In this document: positions 19,836 through 30,459 of the stretch, piece after piece
How positions within the stretch are numbered: the stretch's first letter is position 1
Layout of the letters: each line of letters opens with the position of its first letter
Assembly (NCBI GenBank): GCA_024364735.1
Contig: JAGFNQ010002612.1
Coordinates: forward strand, 393,070 to 457,069
DNA from: Boesenbergia rotunda
Lineage: Eukaryota > Streptophyta > Magnoliopsida > Zingiberales > Zingiberaceae
DNA length: 64,000 nt
Direction of reading: 5' to 3'
Made by a program: the position numbers and the translations under genes
Notes under the pieces: generated by a model
Seen by the model: the letters and a program-made list of their open reading frames with translations, nothing else
Databases searched by the model: none
Told to the model about the DNA's origin: nothing

Positions 19836-21300
19836 TGAAGGATCTGCAAGGTTCTGCGATTCCGAGTTTCGATCGATGAGTTCGTGAGAGAACAGATTAG
19901 AGTTTTTTTATATTAAATTGTCTGCTAAAAACAATCAAATTTGTATGGATTTTTTAAATAAAATACTCCCTAAAATTGTTTTGGGATGAGCCTTAGACAT
20001 GTTTCTAATAATGTTTTCTATAATCCCACAATTATTTATAAAAAGGTAAATTAGGAAACCGGAAAAGTGATGATGAACTCAATCAAGCTCTTTAGTGGGA
20101 ATTAATTTAACAATTCTACCAAATGCATTACCCAAAGGTATCTCAATTTATCTAAATCTTTTTATTAAGAAACTAATTGTAATTTAACACTTTAGTGATT
20201 GGTTTGATTTATATACACACCAATGGCATATAGTTGTCATGCTTATTAAAACAATTATTTATTTTAAAAGACTGTGCGATCCATATTACGTTGTCGTCTG
20301 TATCTTTTTGGCAAAAAGTTATTTGTTCATCGGTCAATTAACTTCAGGATCAATATGAAATATGAATTATGAAAAAGGTAAATTATAAAATTTATTAATT
20401 TGAATAATTAACTCGTGAGGAGAACGTGACACACTAACTATCCTAATTTATCAAAATCTCGATGGAAAAGGTGATTTGTTCGTCCTAGTGCTCCCGTCAA
20501 TATGAAAAAAATAAATCACGGGACTACTAGCCTGGATGCTATGGCTAACTCGTGGGGAGGACGGATATACTGGCTTTGCCAGATTTTAATCCCAAACCTC
20601 TTGATAAAACTACCCACGTATTAAATATCAGTCTATTTCGTGAAGATTAATTTGTCTAAATCTTGATGGTAAAAATCGAATCGCTCGCCCTAGCGCCCCC
20701 ATTAATCCGTCCCAGATAAGAGTTTTGCGCTCTACCTACTGAAGGGCTCAATAATAATTGTTCGGAAGATATGTTTCGAGTCGCGCGAGGTGCACTGGAT
20801 TAAAACTCTGAACGTTTGGTGTATCAATTCTCGGTTTTACTGTGTACTAATTACTTCAGGGATCGTGATTTACCTCCCTCGTGATACTCTTGGGACGGGA
20901 GCGGCGGAGGCGTCGAAGACGAACGATTTCGTCTTCTTTTTTTTTTTTTCCCACAAGGGCTCAATAATTTGTCTAGATTCATAGCCATAGCAGGTCGAGC
21001 AAATCTCTGAAAATCAAATACGTCGTCGCCACAAAATTCCAATCGAGCGGTCAACACCAAAGTCAGTCTTTCAGCCGCCATCAGATCGGGCCATCAGATC
21101 GGCTCGATGCTCCATCGCCCCACCCAGCTACTGAGCTACGGCGGTGATCTTCTAATGTTGTGGGCATCAGCACGAAATTGACTAGCCACTGATCGCCGAG
21201 ACTGAGGCGCATGGGATTAGATGGAGTGTGCTTGGACAACAAGCCAAGCCCACCCCGAATGCCGCTCTGTGCGATGCCCATTCGCGGTAGCAGCGGAGAA
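19836..21300. other. Spacer downstream of the PPR gene
   Basis: About 1.4 kb without a supportable gene. Three diverged units lie roughly 200-230 bp apart (near 20310, 20450 and 20660); each has a block like AATCTCGATGG-AAAA-GTGATTTGTTCG followed by CCTAGTGCTCCC and ATTAAT. They look like an old noncoding repeat of unknown type. The final stretch before 21300 is probably promoter of the GRAS gene. Confidence 0.4.
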
Positions 21301-21484
21301 CCACGTCCACGAAGTTTCCTGGTGACAGCAATGGGGCGAATTCTTCTTCATCTTTTTAAAAATCCTCACATCATCTTTGGAAAAACAAGATTATAAAGAA
21401 AGGGAGCTATCGGCTTCTTCAGTTCATGCTTCGCCTTTCCCTTTGACCCTCGCTTGTGGGTTTTTTCCTTTGGATCGGTTGAAG

Positions 21485-21939
21485 GTTTGTATCCTCTTAA
21501 CTTACCTTTTATTCTTTTATTTTTTGTGGCTAATTTGCGTTCCTGATACCATACTTCCTCTTTGAGTTGCTATTTGTTGTGACTTTGTTGTTTCTATATT
21601 TCGGTGTTATGATTTTAGATCCCTCAAATGTTTTTTTCTTTATGAAATTCAAGCATGTAGGCATGTAGCTGTGTTTTTTTCCTTCCTCCCTTGGAACAAA
21701 AAAAAAGGACAGATCTTGAGGGCAACATCTGAAGTCATTTGTTCTATTCGATGGTGTTTTCCTTCCCCTTGTTCGACAGACTTCAATTTGTTACCTTTTC
21801 CCTTTTTTGGCAACATCATGTTCAGAGTTTTTTTTTTGGTTGGGATGTAGAAGACAGTATATATGATGTTTGATTGATTCCCAGAAAGGGTAATAGTAAA
21901 AAATATATCCGAAGTTGTTTGATCAATTGTTTTGTGTAG
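21485..21939 (+). other. Probable 5' UTR intron of the GRAS gene
   Basis: GAAG|GTTTGT at 21485 and a T-rich tract ending TTGTGTAG|GAG at 21939 frame a typical plant leader intron, 56 bp before the start codon. GRAS genes of the LISCL group often carry such an intron. Inferred from sequence only. Confidence 0.55.
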
Positions 21940-21995
21940 GAGTCGATGGAAACCCACAGATGAGAGACTCCAGATTCTGAAAATCTAGAAGCAAG

Positions 21996-24308
21996 ATGAA
22001 TCAATTTCAGCACGATGAGTTCTTCAGTCACCCAAGCAACATCGAAGATCTTAATCCAGGAAATCTGGAGTTGGCCTCGCTTTTTGCTTCTGATGATTTT
22101 GTTAATTCATCTCTTACAAATATCCATGATATCCAAGATGCATATCTTCATTACCAAGCCTTTTTAGAGAAGAATGTTCCAGTTAATGTTGAATTGAAGG
22201 AAACTCAAACATTGGATGAGAATAGCTTCACAAGTCTTCAGAATGGATCGTCAAGTTCGTCCACATTTAGTCCTGTGACCAGTGCAGATCAATCATCGTC
22301 AACGTTGACTGCAAGCAGTGAGACGGAAATTCCTGATTTATCTCCAGATATGGTATTCAGCTACATTAATCAGATGCTAATGGATGAAAGCATGGATGGC
22401 AAGTTTGATGAGTATCCAGAAGATCCAGCTCTTTTAGCTACAGAGAAGCCCTTCTATGAGATACTTGGTGAGAGCTTCCCTCGTATACCAGACGAGAACT
22501 CAGGACCTGGTACAGACAGCCTAGATGATAGCATCAATAACCAACTTTTGAATTTTAGTGATGAGGGCAGTAATAACTGGCCTTACGATCCTCTGGAGTA
22601 TCACCAGCTTCAAAATGATCCTATTTCCATTTCTAACACTTTGCGGTCTTCATTTTCCTCTGCAATCAATGGAGTGCTGGATGACTCAATCTTTTCTGTC
22701 AACGATCTCCTCACTCAGAGTGCACCGGCTTGGCATTTTCAGAAGGGCTTTGAAGAAGGGAGTAAATTTCTTCCCAGTGATGCAAAATTGGTGATTGATT
22801 TAGAAGCCAGTGGGTTTCACTTTCCTCAAGAGCCAACAGAGAAAGAATTGGTTGGGATCAAGTCAGAAATTGGAGAAACGGAGGAGCCAGTTCATCGGTC
22901 AAGAGGGCGAAAGACACTGGATGATGATGATTTGGATTTGCAGGAAGGGAGAAGCCATAAACAGCCAGCTTTCTCGGCCGAGGAAACAGCCAATTCAGAA
23001 CTTTTTGACGAGGTCCTGCTCTACAATTGCGGAAATAAGTGTGGAACAAAGAATGATCAAAAGCAAGTTGAATTGGAGAACGATGAAACTGGCAAAAGTT
23101 CTCATAGTAGTCAAGCTAAAGCATCAAGTGGTGGTAAAGGCCGGGGGAAGAAGCAACCTAAGAAGGAGGTGATTGATTATAGGACACTCCTCATCCATTG
23201 TGCACAATCCGTGGCAATAGGTGATCATCGAAGCGCAAATGATCTACTGAAGCAGATCAGACAGTACTCATCTCCTTTCGGAGATGGAAACCAGAGGTTG
23301 GCAGCTTCCTTTGCTGATGGCCTGGAGGCAAGAATGGCAGGTACAGGAAGTCAGGTTTATCATTCCATTGTAGCAAAAGGAATCTCTACGGTTGATATGT
23401 TGAAAGCTCACAGGTGTTATATGCTTGCAACCCCATTCAAGAAGCTCTCTTATTTCTTATCCAATAGAACAATAATGAATGTGGTAAAGGATGCTGCCAG
23501 ATTGCATATAATAGATTTTGGCATCTACCATGGCTTCCAATGGCCATGTTTCATGACCCGTCTTGCTGATCGACCAGGTGGTCCTCCTCGGCTCCGCTTG
23601 ACTGGCATCGACAAACCGATGCCTGGTTTTCGACCAACTGAGCGGGTTGATGAAACAGGGCGTCGCTTAGCTGATTATGCTCGTAGATTTGGCATTCCTT
23701 TTGAGTTTCATGCAATTGCAGCCAAGTGGGAAACCATCCGAATCGAGGATCTCAACATTGATAAAGACGAGGTGCTTGTCGTCAACAGTCTGTATCAGTT
23801 TAATAACCTGATGGATGAAACAGTGCTAGAGGAGAGCCCAAGAGATATGGTACTGAAAACCATAAGAGATCTTGATCCGTCTATATTTATCTTCGCAATT
23901 GGGAATGGGTCTTATAACTCTCCTTTTTTTGTCACGCGATTTCGGGAAGCTTTATTCTACTACTCTTCCTTGTTTGACTCAATCGAAACCAATGTGCCAC
24001 GGGAAGATGAAGCAAGGCTGCTGATAGAGAAGAACATCTTTGGCAAAGGTATTCTTAATGTCATTGCTTGCGAGGGTGCAGAAAGGGTGGAAAGGCCAGA
24101 GACCTTCAAGCAGTGGCAGGTAAGAAATGTCCGTGCAGGACTCAGGCAACTTCCTCTAGCTCCAGACATGTTAGGGATTGCGAAGGACAAGTTGGAGCAC
24201 TACCATAAGGATTTTCTAATGGATGTAGATCGGCAATGGTTACTGCAAGGATGGAAAGGGCGCATCACTCATGCTCTCTCATTATGGAAATCCAAGTCCA
24301 CTTCCTAA
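21996..24308 (+). CDS. GRAS family regulator, LISCL type (SCL9/14/33-like)
   Basis: 770 residues in one exon, the usual layout for this family. The N-terminal half (about 1-385) is acidic and disordered, with the LISCL-typical segments SPDMVFSYINQMLMDE and YEILGESFP. The GRAS domain begins near residue 392: leucine heptad I with YRTLLIHCAQSVAIGD, the VHIID-type motif LHIIDFGIYHGFQWP (about 503), LRLTGID, leucine heptad II, the PFYRE/RFRE region (FREALFYYSSLFD), VIACEG-ERVERPETFKQW, and the terminal SAW motif (WLLQGWKGR...SLW). LISCL proteins act as nuclear co-regulators; SCL14 works with TGA factors on detoxification genes. No lesion seen. Confidence 0.95.
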   Translation: MNQFQHDEFFSHPSNIEDLNPGNLELASLFASDDFVNSSLTNIHDIQDAYLHYQAFLEKNVPVNVELKETQTLDENSFTSLQNGSSSSSTFSPVTSADQSSSTLTASSETEIPDLSPDMVFSYINQMLMDESMDGKFDEYPEDPALLATEKPFYEILGESFPRIPDENSGPGTDSLDDSINNQLLNFSDEGSNNWPYDPLEYHQLQNDPISISNTLRSSFSSAINGVLDDSIFSVNDLLTQSAPAWHFQKGFEEGSKFLPSDAKLVIDLEASGFHFPQEPTEKELVGIKSEIGETEEPVHRSRGRKTLDDDDLDLQEGRSHKQPAFSAEETANSELFDEVLLYNCGNKCGTKNDQKQVELENDETGKSSHSSQAKASSGGKGRGKKQPKKEVIDYRTLLIHCAQSVAIGDHRSANDLLKQIRQYSSPFGDGNQRLAASFADGLEARMAGTGSQVYHSIVAKGISTVDMLKAHRCYMLATPFKKLSYFLSNRTIMNVVKDAARLHIIDFGIYHGFQWPCFMTRLADRPGGPPRLRLTGIDKPMPGFRPTERVDETGRRLADYARRFGIPFEFHAIAAKWETIRIEDLNIDKDEVLVVNSLYQFNNLMDETVLEESPRDMVLKTIRDLDPSIFIFAIGNGSYNSPFFVTRFREALFYYSSLFDSIETNVPREDEARLLIEKNIFGKGILNVIACEGAERVERPETFKQWQVRNVRAGLRQLPLAPDMLGIAKDKLEHYHKDFLMDVDRQWLLQGWKGRITHALSLWKSKSTS

Positions 24309-25727
24309 TTTTGTTTCAACACCTTGATATCTTCCGTTGAATGCTACCTGCTACTAATAATATTCTTCATATGTTGCTCGCCTTGGACGTGGGTTAAAGC
24401 TACTTGATGCGGATGCAACTGACGGGGGCTAAATTTCACAAGCAAATTTTACTAATGTAGCAAAAAGTTCATGTTGCACTCCATAGCTCTAGTCTTCTGT
24501 ACTCAGTTATCCTACTAGACCATGTGTTATTCGTAGTTAGGACGTGTATTGTATTACAGTCGTTCGACTTTTGATTAGCAAGATGATATCCTTTTTGCTG
24601 TACTAATTTGGTGTCTGGTATCTTGAGATTTGTTAGTACTAGAAACACTTGTTCTACATGGTTGAATGCCCTTGCACAACCAGGGAGAAAGGACGTTTGG
24701 CAAGTAAGATTCCTATTGTGAGAATTTGTTTTTGCCTAAGACGTGCAACGTTTTTAGTACATGAGTCTTTTACTTGGACAGCTGCTATGAAGTGTTGAAC
24801 TTTTCTTTTACAAATATTGTTTCTCTCAGATGATCTGTAGCCATAGTTCTGCTGGCACAGCGCCGAAGGCTGAAGTAAGTAGATTTAATGCTTCACTGAT
24901 GAAATTCACATGCTAAATTCCATTTGTTTAGTGAAGAAAACTAATCCTAAATTAAGATTGATGGGAAGTTCTCATCATTTGCCCCACCTCCATGGAATTT
25001 TGCTGGTTATGATGAATCCAAATCGTTTTCGAAGATGTAAAGTCAAATTTAATTTGACTATCTAAATTAATTTGAAACATTGTAGGTGAATATGTAATAG
25101 GAAAGTTCGACCTTTCAACCTCTCATTTCGAGGCTGTGAATGCACTTCGTCAAACTTTATTAGCATTTGGCCAATTATCTTAGACAACAACGAAGAGATT
25201 GTTTCCGGGGCAGACAACGGAGCTCCTGCTAATGCAGGTCCTGGAAAAAGAATCTATGATATCCAATTTTACAAGAAACTATTTTTGTAACTCAAACCCT
25301 GTGACTTCTAAATTACGCGGTAATAACCATTACACCAAAGCTCTCTTTCAAATCATAAGGATAAACAGTGAAAAGTAAATTATCCTTGTTAAAAACAACA
25401 TAAACATGAGATCAAAAGGGCCAAAATATTTATGCTTTCTCCCTTTTTTTTATAACAAAGTATCACCTAGTTAATGGCTGGCAATTATTCATGAATTACT
25501 AAACAAATTAACGCCATTCTAGTACATGAAGCCGGCTGCAGACAATCTATCTTCATCTAAAATCTGTCTCTACAATAGCAATTAATATGCCAAAACAGAA
25601 ACAAATATGGCTAACAAATGTGTAAACATTTTGGAGGGTGTTAAGTGCTTGTACCTAGAACCCAACTTTGCACCTTCTTCTGTAAGGTTGACCATGAGAA
25701 CTGCAGCAAGCCAGTGTACAGGTTAGG
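24309..25727. other. Spacer between GRAS and ObgM genes (convergent)
   Basis: About 1.4 kb. The left 300-400 bp are probably the GRAS 3' UTR, and 25500-25727 the ObgM 3' UTR. No gene or clear repeat seen between. Confidence 0.5.
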
Positions 25728-27937
25728 CTAGTCAACCAATATATTCTCTAAAGTGAGTCTGTGCAACTCACAACCATCTATAAGCCTCCTAATACCATGT
25801 TTAAGTTCAGGTACTCCCTCCTGCAAGACAGCACATACTGGAAATATGGGGACACCTTGGACCCTTCTCTGTAGTTCTTTCAAGACATTTTCAGCACCCA
25901 CTTCATCAATTTTGTTAGCAACTACTAAAGAAGGTCTACTTGACAAATTTTCCTGGTAATATTCCAGCTCCAAAACTAGATCTCTTAGTTGTTCCCACGG
26001 GGGAATGCCCTTCCTTCCATCCAATGCCGCTGCTAAATCAACAACATATACCAGAACTTTTGTGCGCTCTATGTGCCTCAAAAAAGCATGGCCAAGCCCA
26101 CGGTTTGCATGAGCTCCTTTAATAATACCAGGGATGTCAGCAACCTTAACAGAGAAGTAGCTCTCAAAATTTAAATTTCCTATGTTGGGCCTGAGAGTGG
26201 TAAATGCATAATCGCCCACTGCAGGCTTGGCCATTGAAAGAGATCCTAACAACGTGCTTTTACCAGCATTAGGCATACCAATAAGACCCACATCGGCAAT
26301 ACTCTTTAGTTCCAATATGATAAGACTTTCAGAGCCAGGTCTACCAGCAGTAGGCAATGTCTGATCCATGGTTCCTTGATTCAAGACACCATTTTGATCG
26401 CTTGTATTTCTGAAAGACTTGCTATCTTTCATTAAAGCAACATTGCCAAGACCACCCTCTCCACCTAGTGCAACTATTACTCGTTGCCCTGGTTGAGTTA
26501 ATTCAGCAACTGAATATTGCGCCACCACCTCATCTTCCTCATCCATCAATTCATCGTCTTCCTCATCCATCAATTCCTCATCTTCCTCCATACTGATTTT
26601 ACAGATTTCATTTGCACCGTAATACTTGTCATCTTTAGCTTCCTTGTCTAGAGACAAATCCGACCTTTCTTTGTTAACACGAACTGATTTATTAACATCA
26701 TCTTCAGAGTTCAAAGGTGAACCATGAAAAGCTTCCACTCCTGCCAAATGAGAGAAGTCAACTTTATCATTTTTTTGGTGATTAGAAATGGCTTGGATAA
26801 CATCAACTGGTATGTCCCAGGGGTCCAATGATGTGTTAGAGGAATCTTCTGCAACAGGAGTCTCGCCACTAACAAGGTGTATTACAGTGCCAACTGGCAC
26901 TTGAGCAACCTGAAAGAAACGAGAAATAGTCCTTCACATACCATGACAATAGTTGCAAATAATAGGTTGGCGAAGAAACTCCAACTTCGTAAAAATTGTA
27001 ACCTTGTCAAGCCCACGGCTTCCTAATTTATTCTTTGAAGTGCCATGCCCTCCTCTTTGTGCATTCTGGAAAACAAGTCCAATAACACTCAAACCCCTAC
27101 TAATAGTATTTAAGGCCACAATAATGAGCATGCTTCAATTAAAAAAAAAACTAATTTGCCTGTGTACATTATTAAATGACCACACTGCTGCTATTATGTA
27201 GAGAAAGTTACCAGTTTATGAATCAACAAAACTCAGTTTCGAAACATACCAAGTGATGTTGCAAATTACTGAAGTCCCAAACTGATGGAGAGCATTCAAG
27301 AATGACATCACCACCTCTTCCACCATTTCCACCTACAATTATTGGAAGAAGTATTATTCTGTTAGTAGACTAGTAACCCCATAAGCAGATATTCTATGAT
27401 GTGTTAAGAAGTTGGCAAACTAAACTAGAATAATCACATATTCTCACCATCAGGTTGACCAAAACGGGCAGCTCTGCTACGTCTATAGCTATAACACCCA
27501 TTCCCACCTTCACCTCCTTTGGCCCACAATCTGATCCTATCCACCATTTTCCTTTCCTAAAAATTTAAACAAGAAAGTGAGAGTATCTTCAAGACAATTT
27601 GAAGATCTACAGATATGAACAAAACCAAGCAAAAATAGAAGACTAACTGACATCTCAAAAGTAGATAAAAGGGTTCTAGGACTATCTGTTTGAAACTAAA
27701 AACATGGGAGGGTAAAATAGAAAAGGAGAATCAAGAAGAAAAACATTAGTAACAGCCCAAGATGATGTCACAAATGGTGAATTATGTTGTGGATACCTGT
27801 AAAGGAGCCAGCTTTCCTCTTTTTTTGGGAACGCCAGAGTAACGAAAAGAGAAGGGATGACATTGTGGCCTACAATGTGATGTCAAAAGTACCCTAGCAT
27901 GGCCTAGAATTTGCTGCTGATATTGGCACCACCGCAT
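25728..27937 (-). CDS. OBGM: Obg-type GTPase, mitochondrial ObgM-like (5 coding exons, 525 aa)
   Basis: Coding exons 27937-27797, 27556-27448, 27332-27250, 27065-27003 and 26909-25728, all in phase. Obg GTPases assist assembly of the large ribosomal subunit; the N-terminus (MRWCQYQQQILGHARVLLTS, basic, no acidic residues) fits mitochondrial import. Glycine-rich Obg-fold motifs: AKGGEGGNG, GGNGGRGGDVILE and, after a long insert, ALGGEGGLGNVA. The insert (about residues 145-275) includes an acidic repeat (EEDDELMDEED). GTPase motifs: G1 GMPNAGKST (about 341), switch I TTLRPNIG, G3 DIPG, G4 NKID (about 464). The usual length is similar (about 528). An upstream leader exon near 29.16-28.80 kb is likely. 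Confidence 0.93.
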
Positions 27938-29267
27938 CCTTTACCTATTGTAGGACAAATGTATAAAATACTTTTGCTAAACTCTCTGCAAAAATTTAGA
28001 AGAGTTCTACTGAATTTTCTAATTCTCCAAGCATGCACAACATACATAGTGTATCTGTAAAGCATAGAAACGTCAATAAAAATAACCACCAAATGAAATG
28101 AATTTAGCTGTATGATTTGTGAACTGCAATTCCTGATAAAAAATACGTGACAACATTACATGATCATGAACTGCCAATTGAAGGATGCTCATAATTCATT
28201 TGTCTGATTCAACCAACAATGTCCCATCATAACGAGATGGTGAAATATAAACACAGAATTTATCATGAACAAAAGCAAGGAATGAGAACTCATACCACAC
28301 TAGGAAGTACAAATGTTATGTACAAATTTGTCCAAAGACAGGCACACATGGATCATCTAAGTTTTTAGAGATCCATGCGTGAACCTTTTATTTGTGATGC
28401 TTGCACAACCCAATGCGGGTACATCCCTCATATTGGCTAGTATGCATCCATGAATTGGCCACAGTCATTCAACCTTAATCCAACAACATATATTTAGTCC
28501 TTTTGTATTCTTTTTCTGCTTTATTGAAATAGGTTGTAATAGATGGTCAGAATTCACATGTCAAAGAAAAACTAGACATGATATAATATGGAAAGTGAAA
28601 CATTCATGATAAAACTTACTACTAACTTAATATCTATAGTTGCATATGAGTCAAACATCAAATTAGCTCTATCCTCTAGGTTTTCGACAATATGAATTAA
28701 GATAAGATTAAGGTTTTCGACAAGGTTAGTATATCAGAACACGATTGTCTTTCATTACAAGTCTTCCCGATTCAACAGAAAAGAGAGAGGGGGAAAAAAC
28801 TACCCGAACACGGTGCGATTCACCAAAATAACAAAAATTAGGCTATCAAAGGTGAAAGGACACTTTCTTGCTGCCGCATATAATCCTTCTGGCAACAATA
28901 ATGCATGGAAGAGTTTAGAACTAGCGCAAGGAACAAGCTCTTACACGAGGAGGCACGCAAGCTTTACTTCCGGGACGAGATCGCTGCTGAAGAGAGGCCT
29001 TATCGCCGGCAGAACTGTGATGCGAGAGAGAAAGGGGAAGGGCAGTCGGCCAGAGCAGATGGCGTCAGAGTGCGACGGCTGCCGCTGCGTGCGAGATCGG
29101 CAGAGGGAGGGGAGGCGGTTCGATCCGCGAGACGGAGCAAGAAATGAAGTGACGATCTGGTTTAAAGTTTAATTAATCCGCATCAAGCTCGGCTCGAGCC
29201 TTTCTTTGGTTCGCGCCGGAATTCTGGGTTTGGTTCCCAGAATTATATATAATTGATAATAAAATTA
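27938..29267 (-). promoter_or_regulatory. ObgM 5' region: probable leader intron, leader exon and promoter
   Basis: CAATAG|GTAAAGGATG at the start codon looks like a splice acceptor, and TTCGG|GTAGTT near 28800 like its donor. The segment 28803-29170 is GC-rich, has no conserved frame on either strand and probably holds the 5' UTR exon. The intervening 850 bp are AT-rich intron-like sequence. Inferred from sequence pattern only. Confidence 0.45.
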
Positions 29268-30083
29268 TAAATTATCTTTAAATCCTCATTTAAATCTTAA
29301 ATTTTACTATCCCCATATTAAAAAAAGTTTATTTTCACTCCTTACCTATAAAATTTTGTTTGTTTCAACTCCCTAATATATATTAATTTACTTAATTATT
29401 TTTATTACTTTTAAGTACAAAATATTCAAAATAAAATATCATTCCTTCTAAATTTAATATCATTTAACTAGAATATAGTATATTTTTTATTAAATTGAGT
29501 ATGATTCTTTTTCAAATCTAGTTGATTGAGAATTAATTCTTTTTCAAACCCAGTTAATTGAGAATAGATCGGAGCCGCTTATAATTAATTTGAGTTACTC
29601 CAATCAATTGAAGAGTTCCAATTGATTAGAAATTGATCAATAATCGATTAATTGTATTTGTCATGAGAGAACATCATCCTTATTTTTTATAGGTACAAAA
29701 AGTCCAATAGTAAGTATCATTTTTTCTAAAGTCAGTATATTTAAATTAAAATTTAGTATATTTTCTATTAAATTAAGGATAACTCTTTTTCGTTTGATCA
29801 ATTGATTAAGAGTTTATACCAATCAATTCGCTTAAGATAAATCAATTGGGTCATATTTAATTTGATAAAAAATATACTAGATTCTAGTTAAATGATGCTG
29901 AATTTGGGAGGAATTATATCTTATTTCAAACTGTTTATACCTAAAAAAATTGAAGGTAATTAGGTAAATTTATAGTTGAAGCAAATAAAATTTTATATGT
30001 AGAGAATTAAAATAATTTTTTTTTTTGATGCAGGGATTGAGGAGGGAGTTAAGTTTAAATGCAGAGAGTTTAAGATAATTTTC
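29268..30083. mobile_element. Large foldback element (about 815 bp)
   Basis: The two halves are long inverted copies. Left arm blocks AAATTATCTTTAAA, AAAATTTTGTTTG-TTTCAACT, ATTTAACTAGAATATAGTAT and TTTTTTATTAAATTGA recur in reverse order and orientation on the right, ending TTTAAGATAATTTT near 30083. Arms are about 250-300 bp each and similar throughout. No coding potential. It lies between two divergent genes (ObgM and the NET gene). No target duplication was resolved. Confidence 0.72.
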
Positions 30084-30459
30084 CCTTGATAAAAACATAA
30101 TTATATATATATAGCGAGAAAATATAATAAATTTTTTAATATACTTTTAAAGCGTAATCGGATAAAGAATATCCTTTCGTTTAAAAATAGTCGGTGCTGT
30201 TTAGTAAAGCTTTCCAATCTGTTCCGTAGGAACGAACAAGATAAAACTGTCTCCGACTCCACGTCTCCTACTAAAGCGCTGCCGACGCATATCTTTGCCT
30301 ATTTTCCTGCCACTCTACGAGCTTCGAACAAGCAATTCGTTTGGTTGTTCCTTACCCTTGTTCTTTTTATCCCCACATCCTCCTCCACTCCGATCAGCTG
30401 TTCTGTTGTATCGCCACCGAGGGAAGTAGTCGAGGAAGCGAGAAGATTGCACAGAGAAG

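Noticed and set aside
28813..29172. Plus-strand frame of 119 codons upstream of ObgM
   Set aside because: Overlaps the GC-rich probable ObgM leader; no conserved motif.
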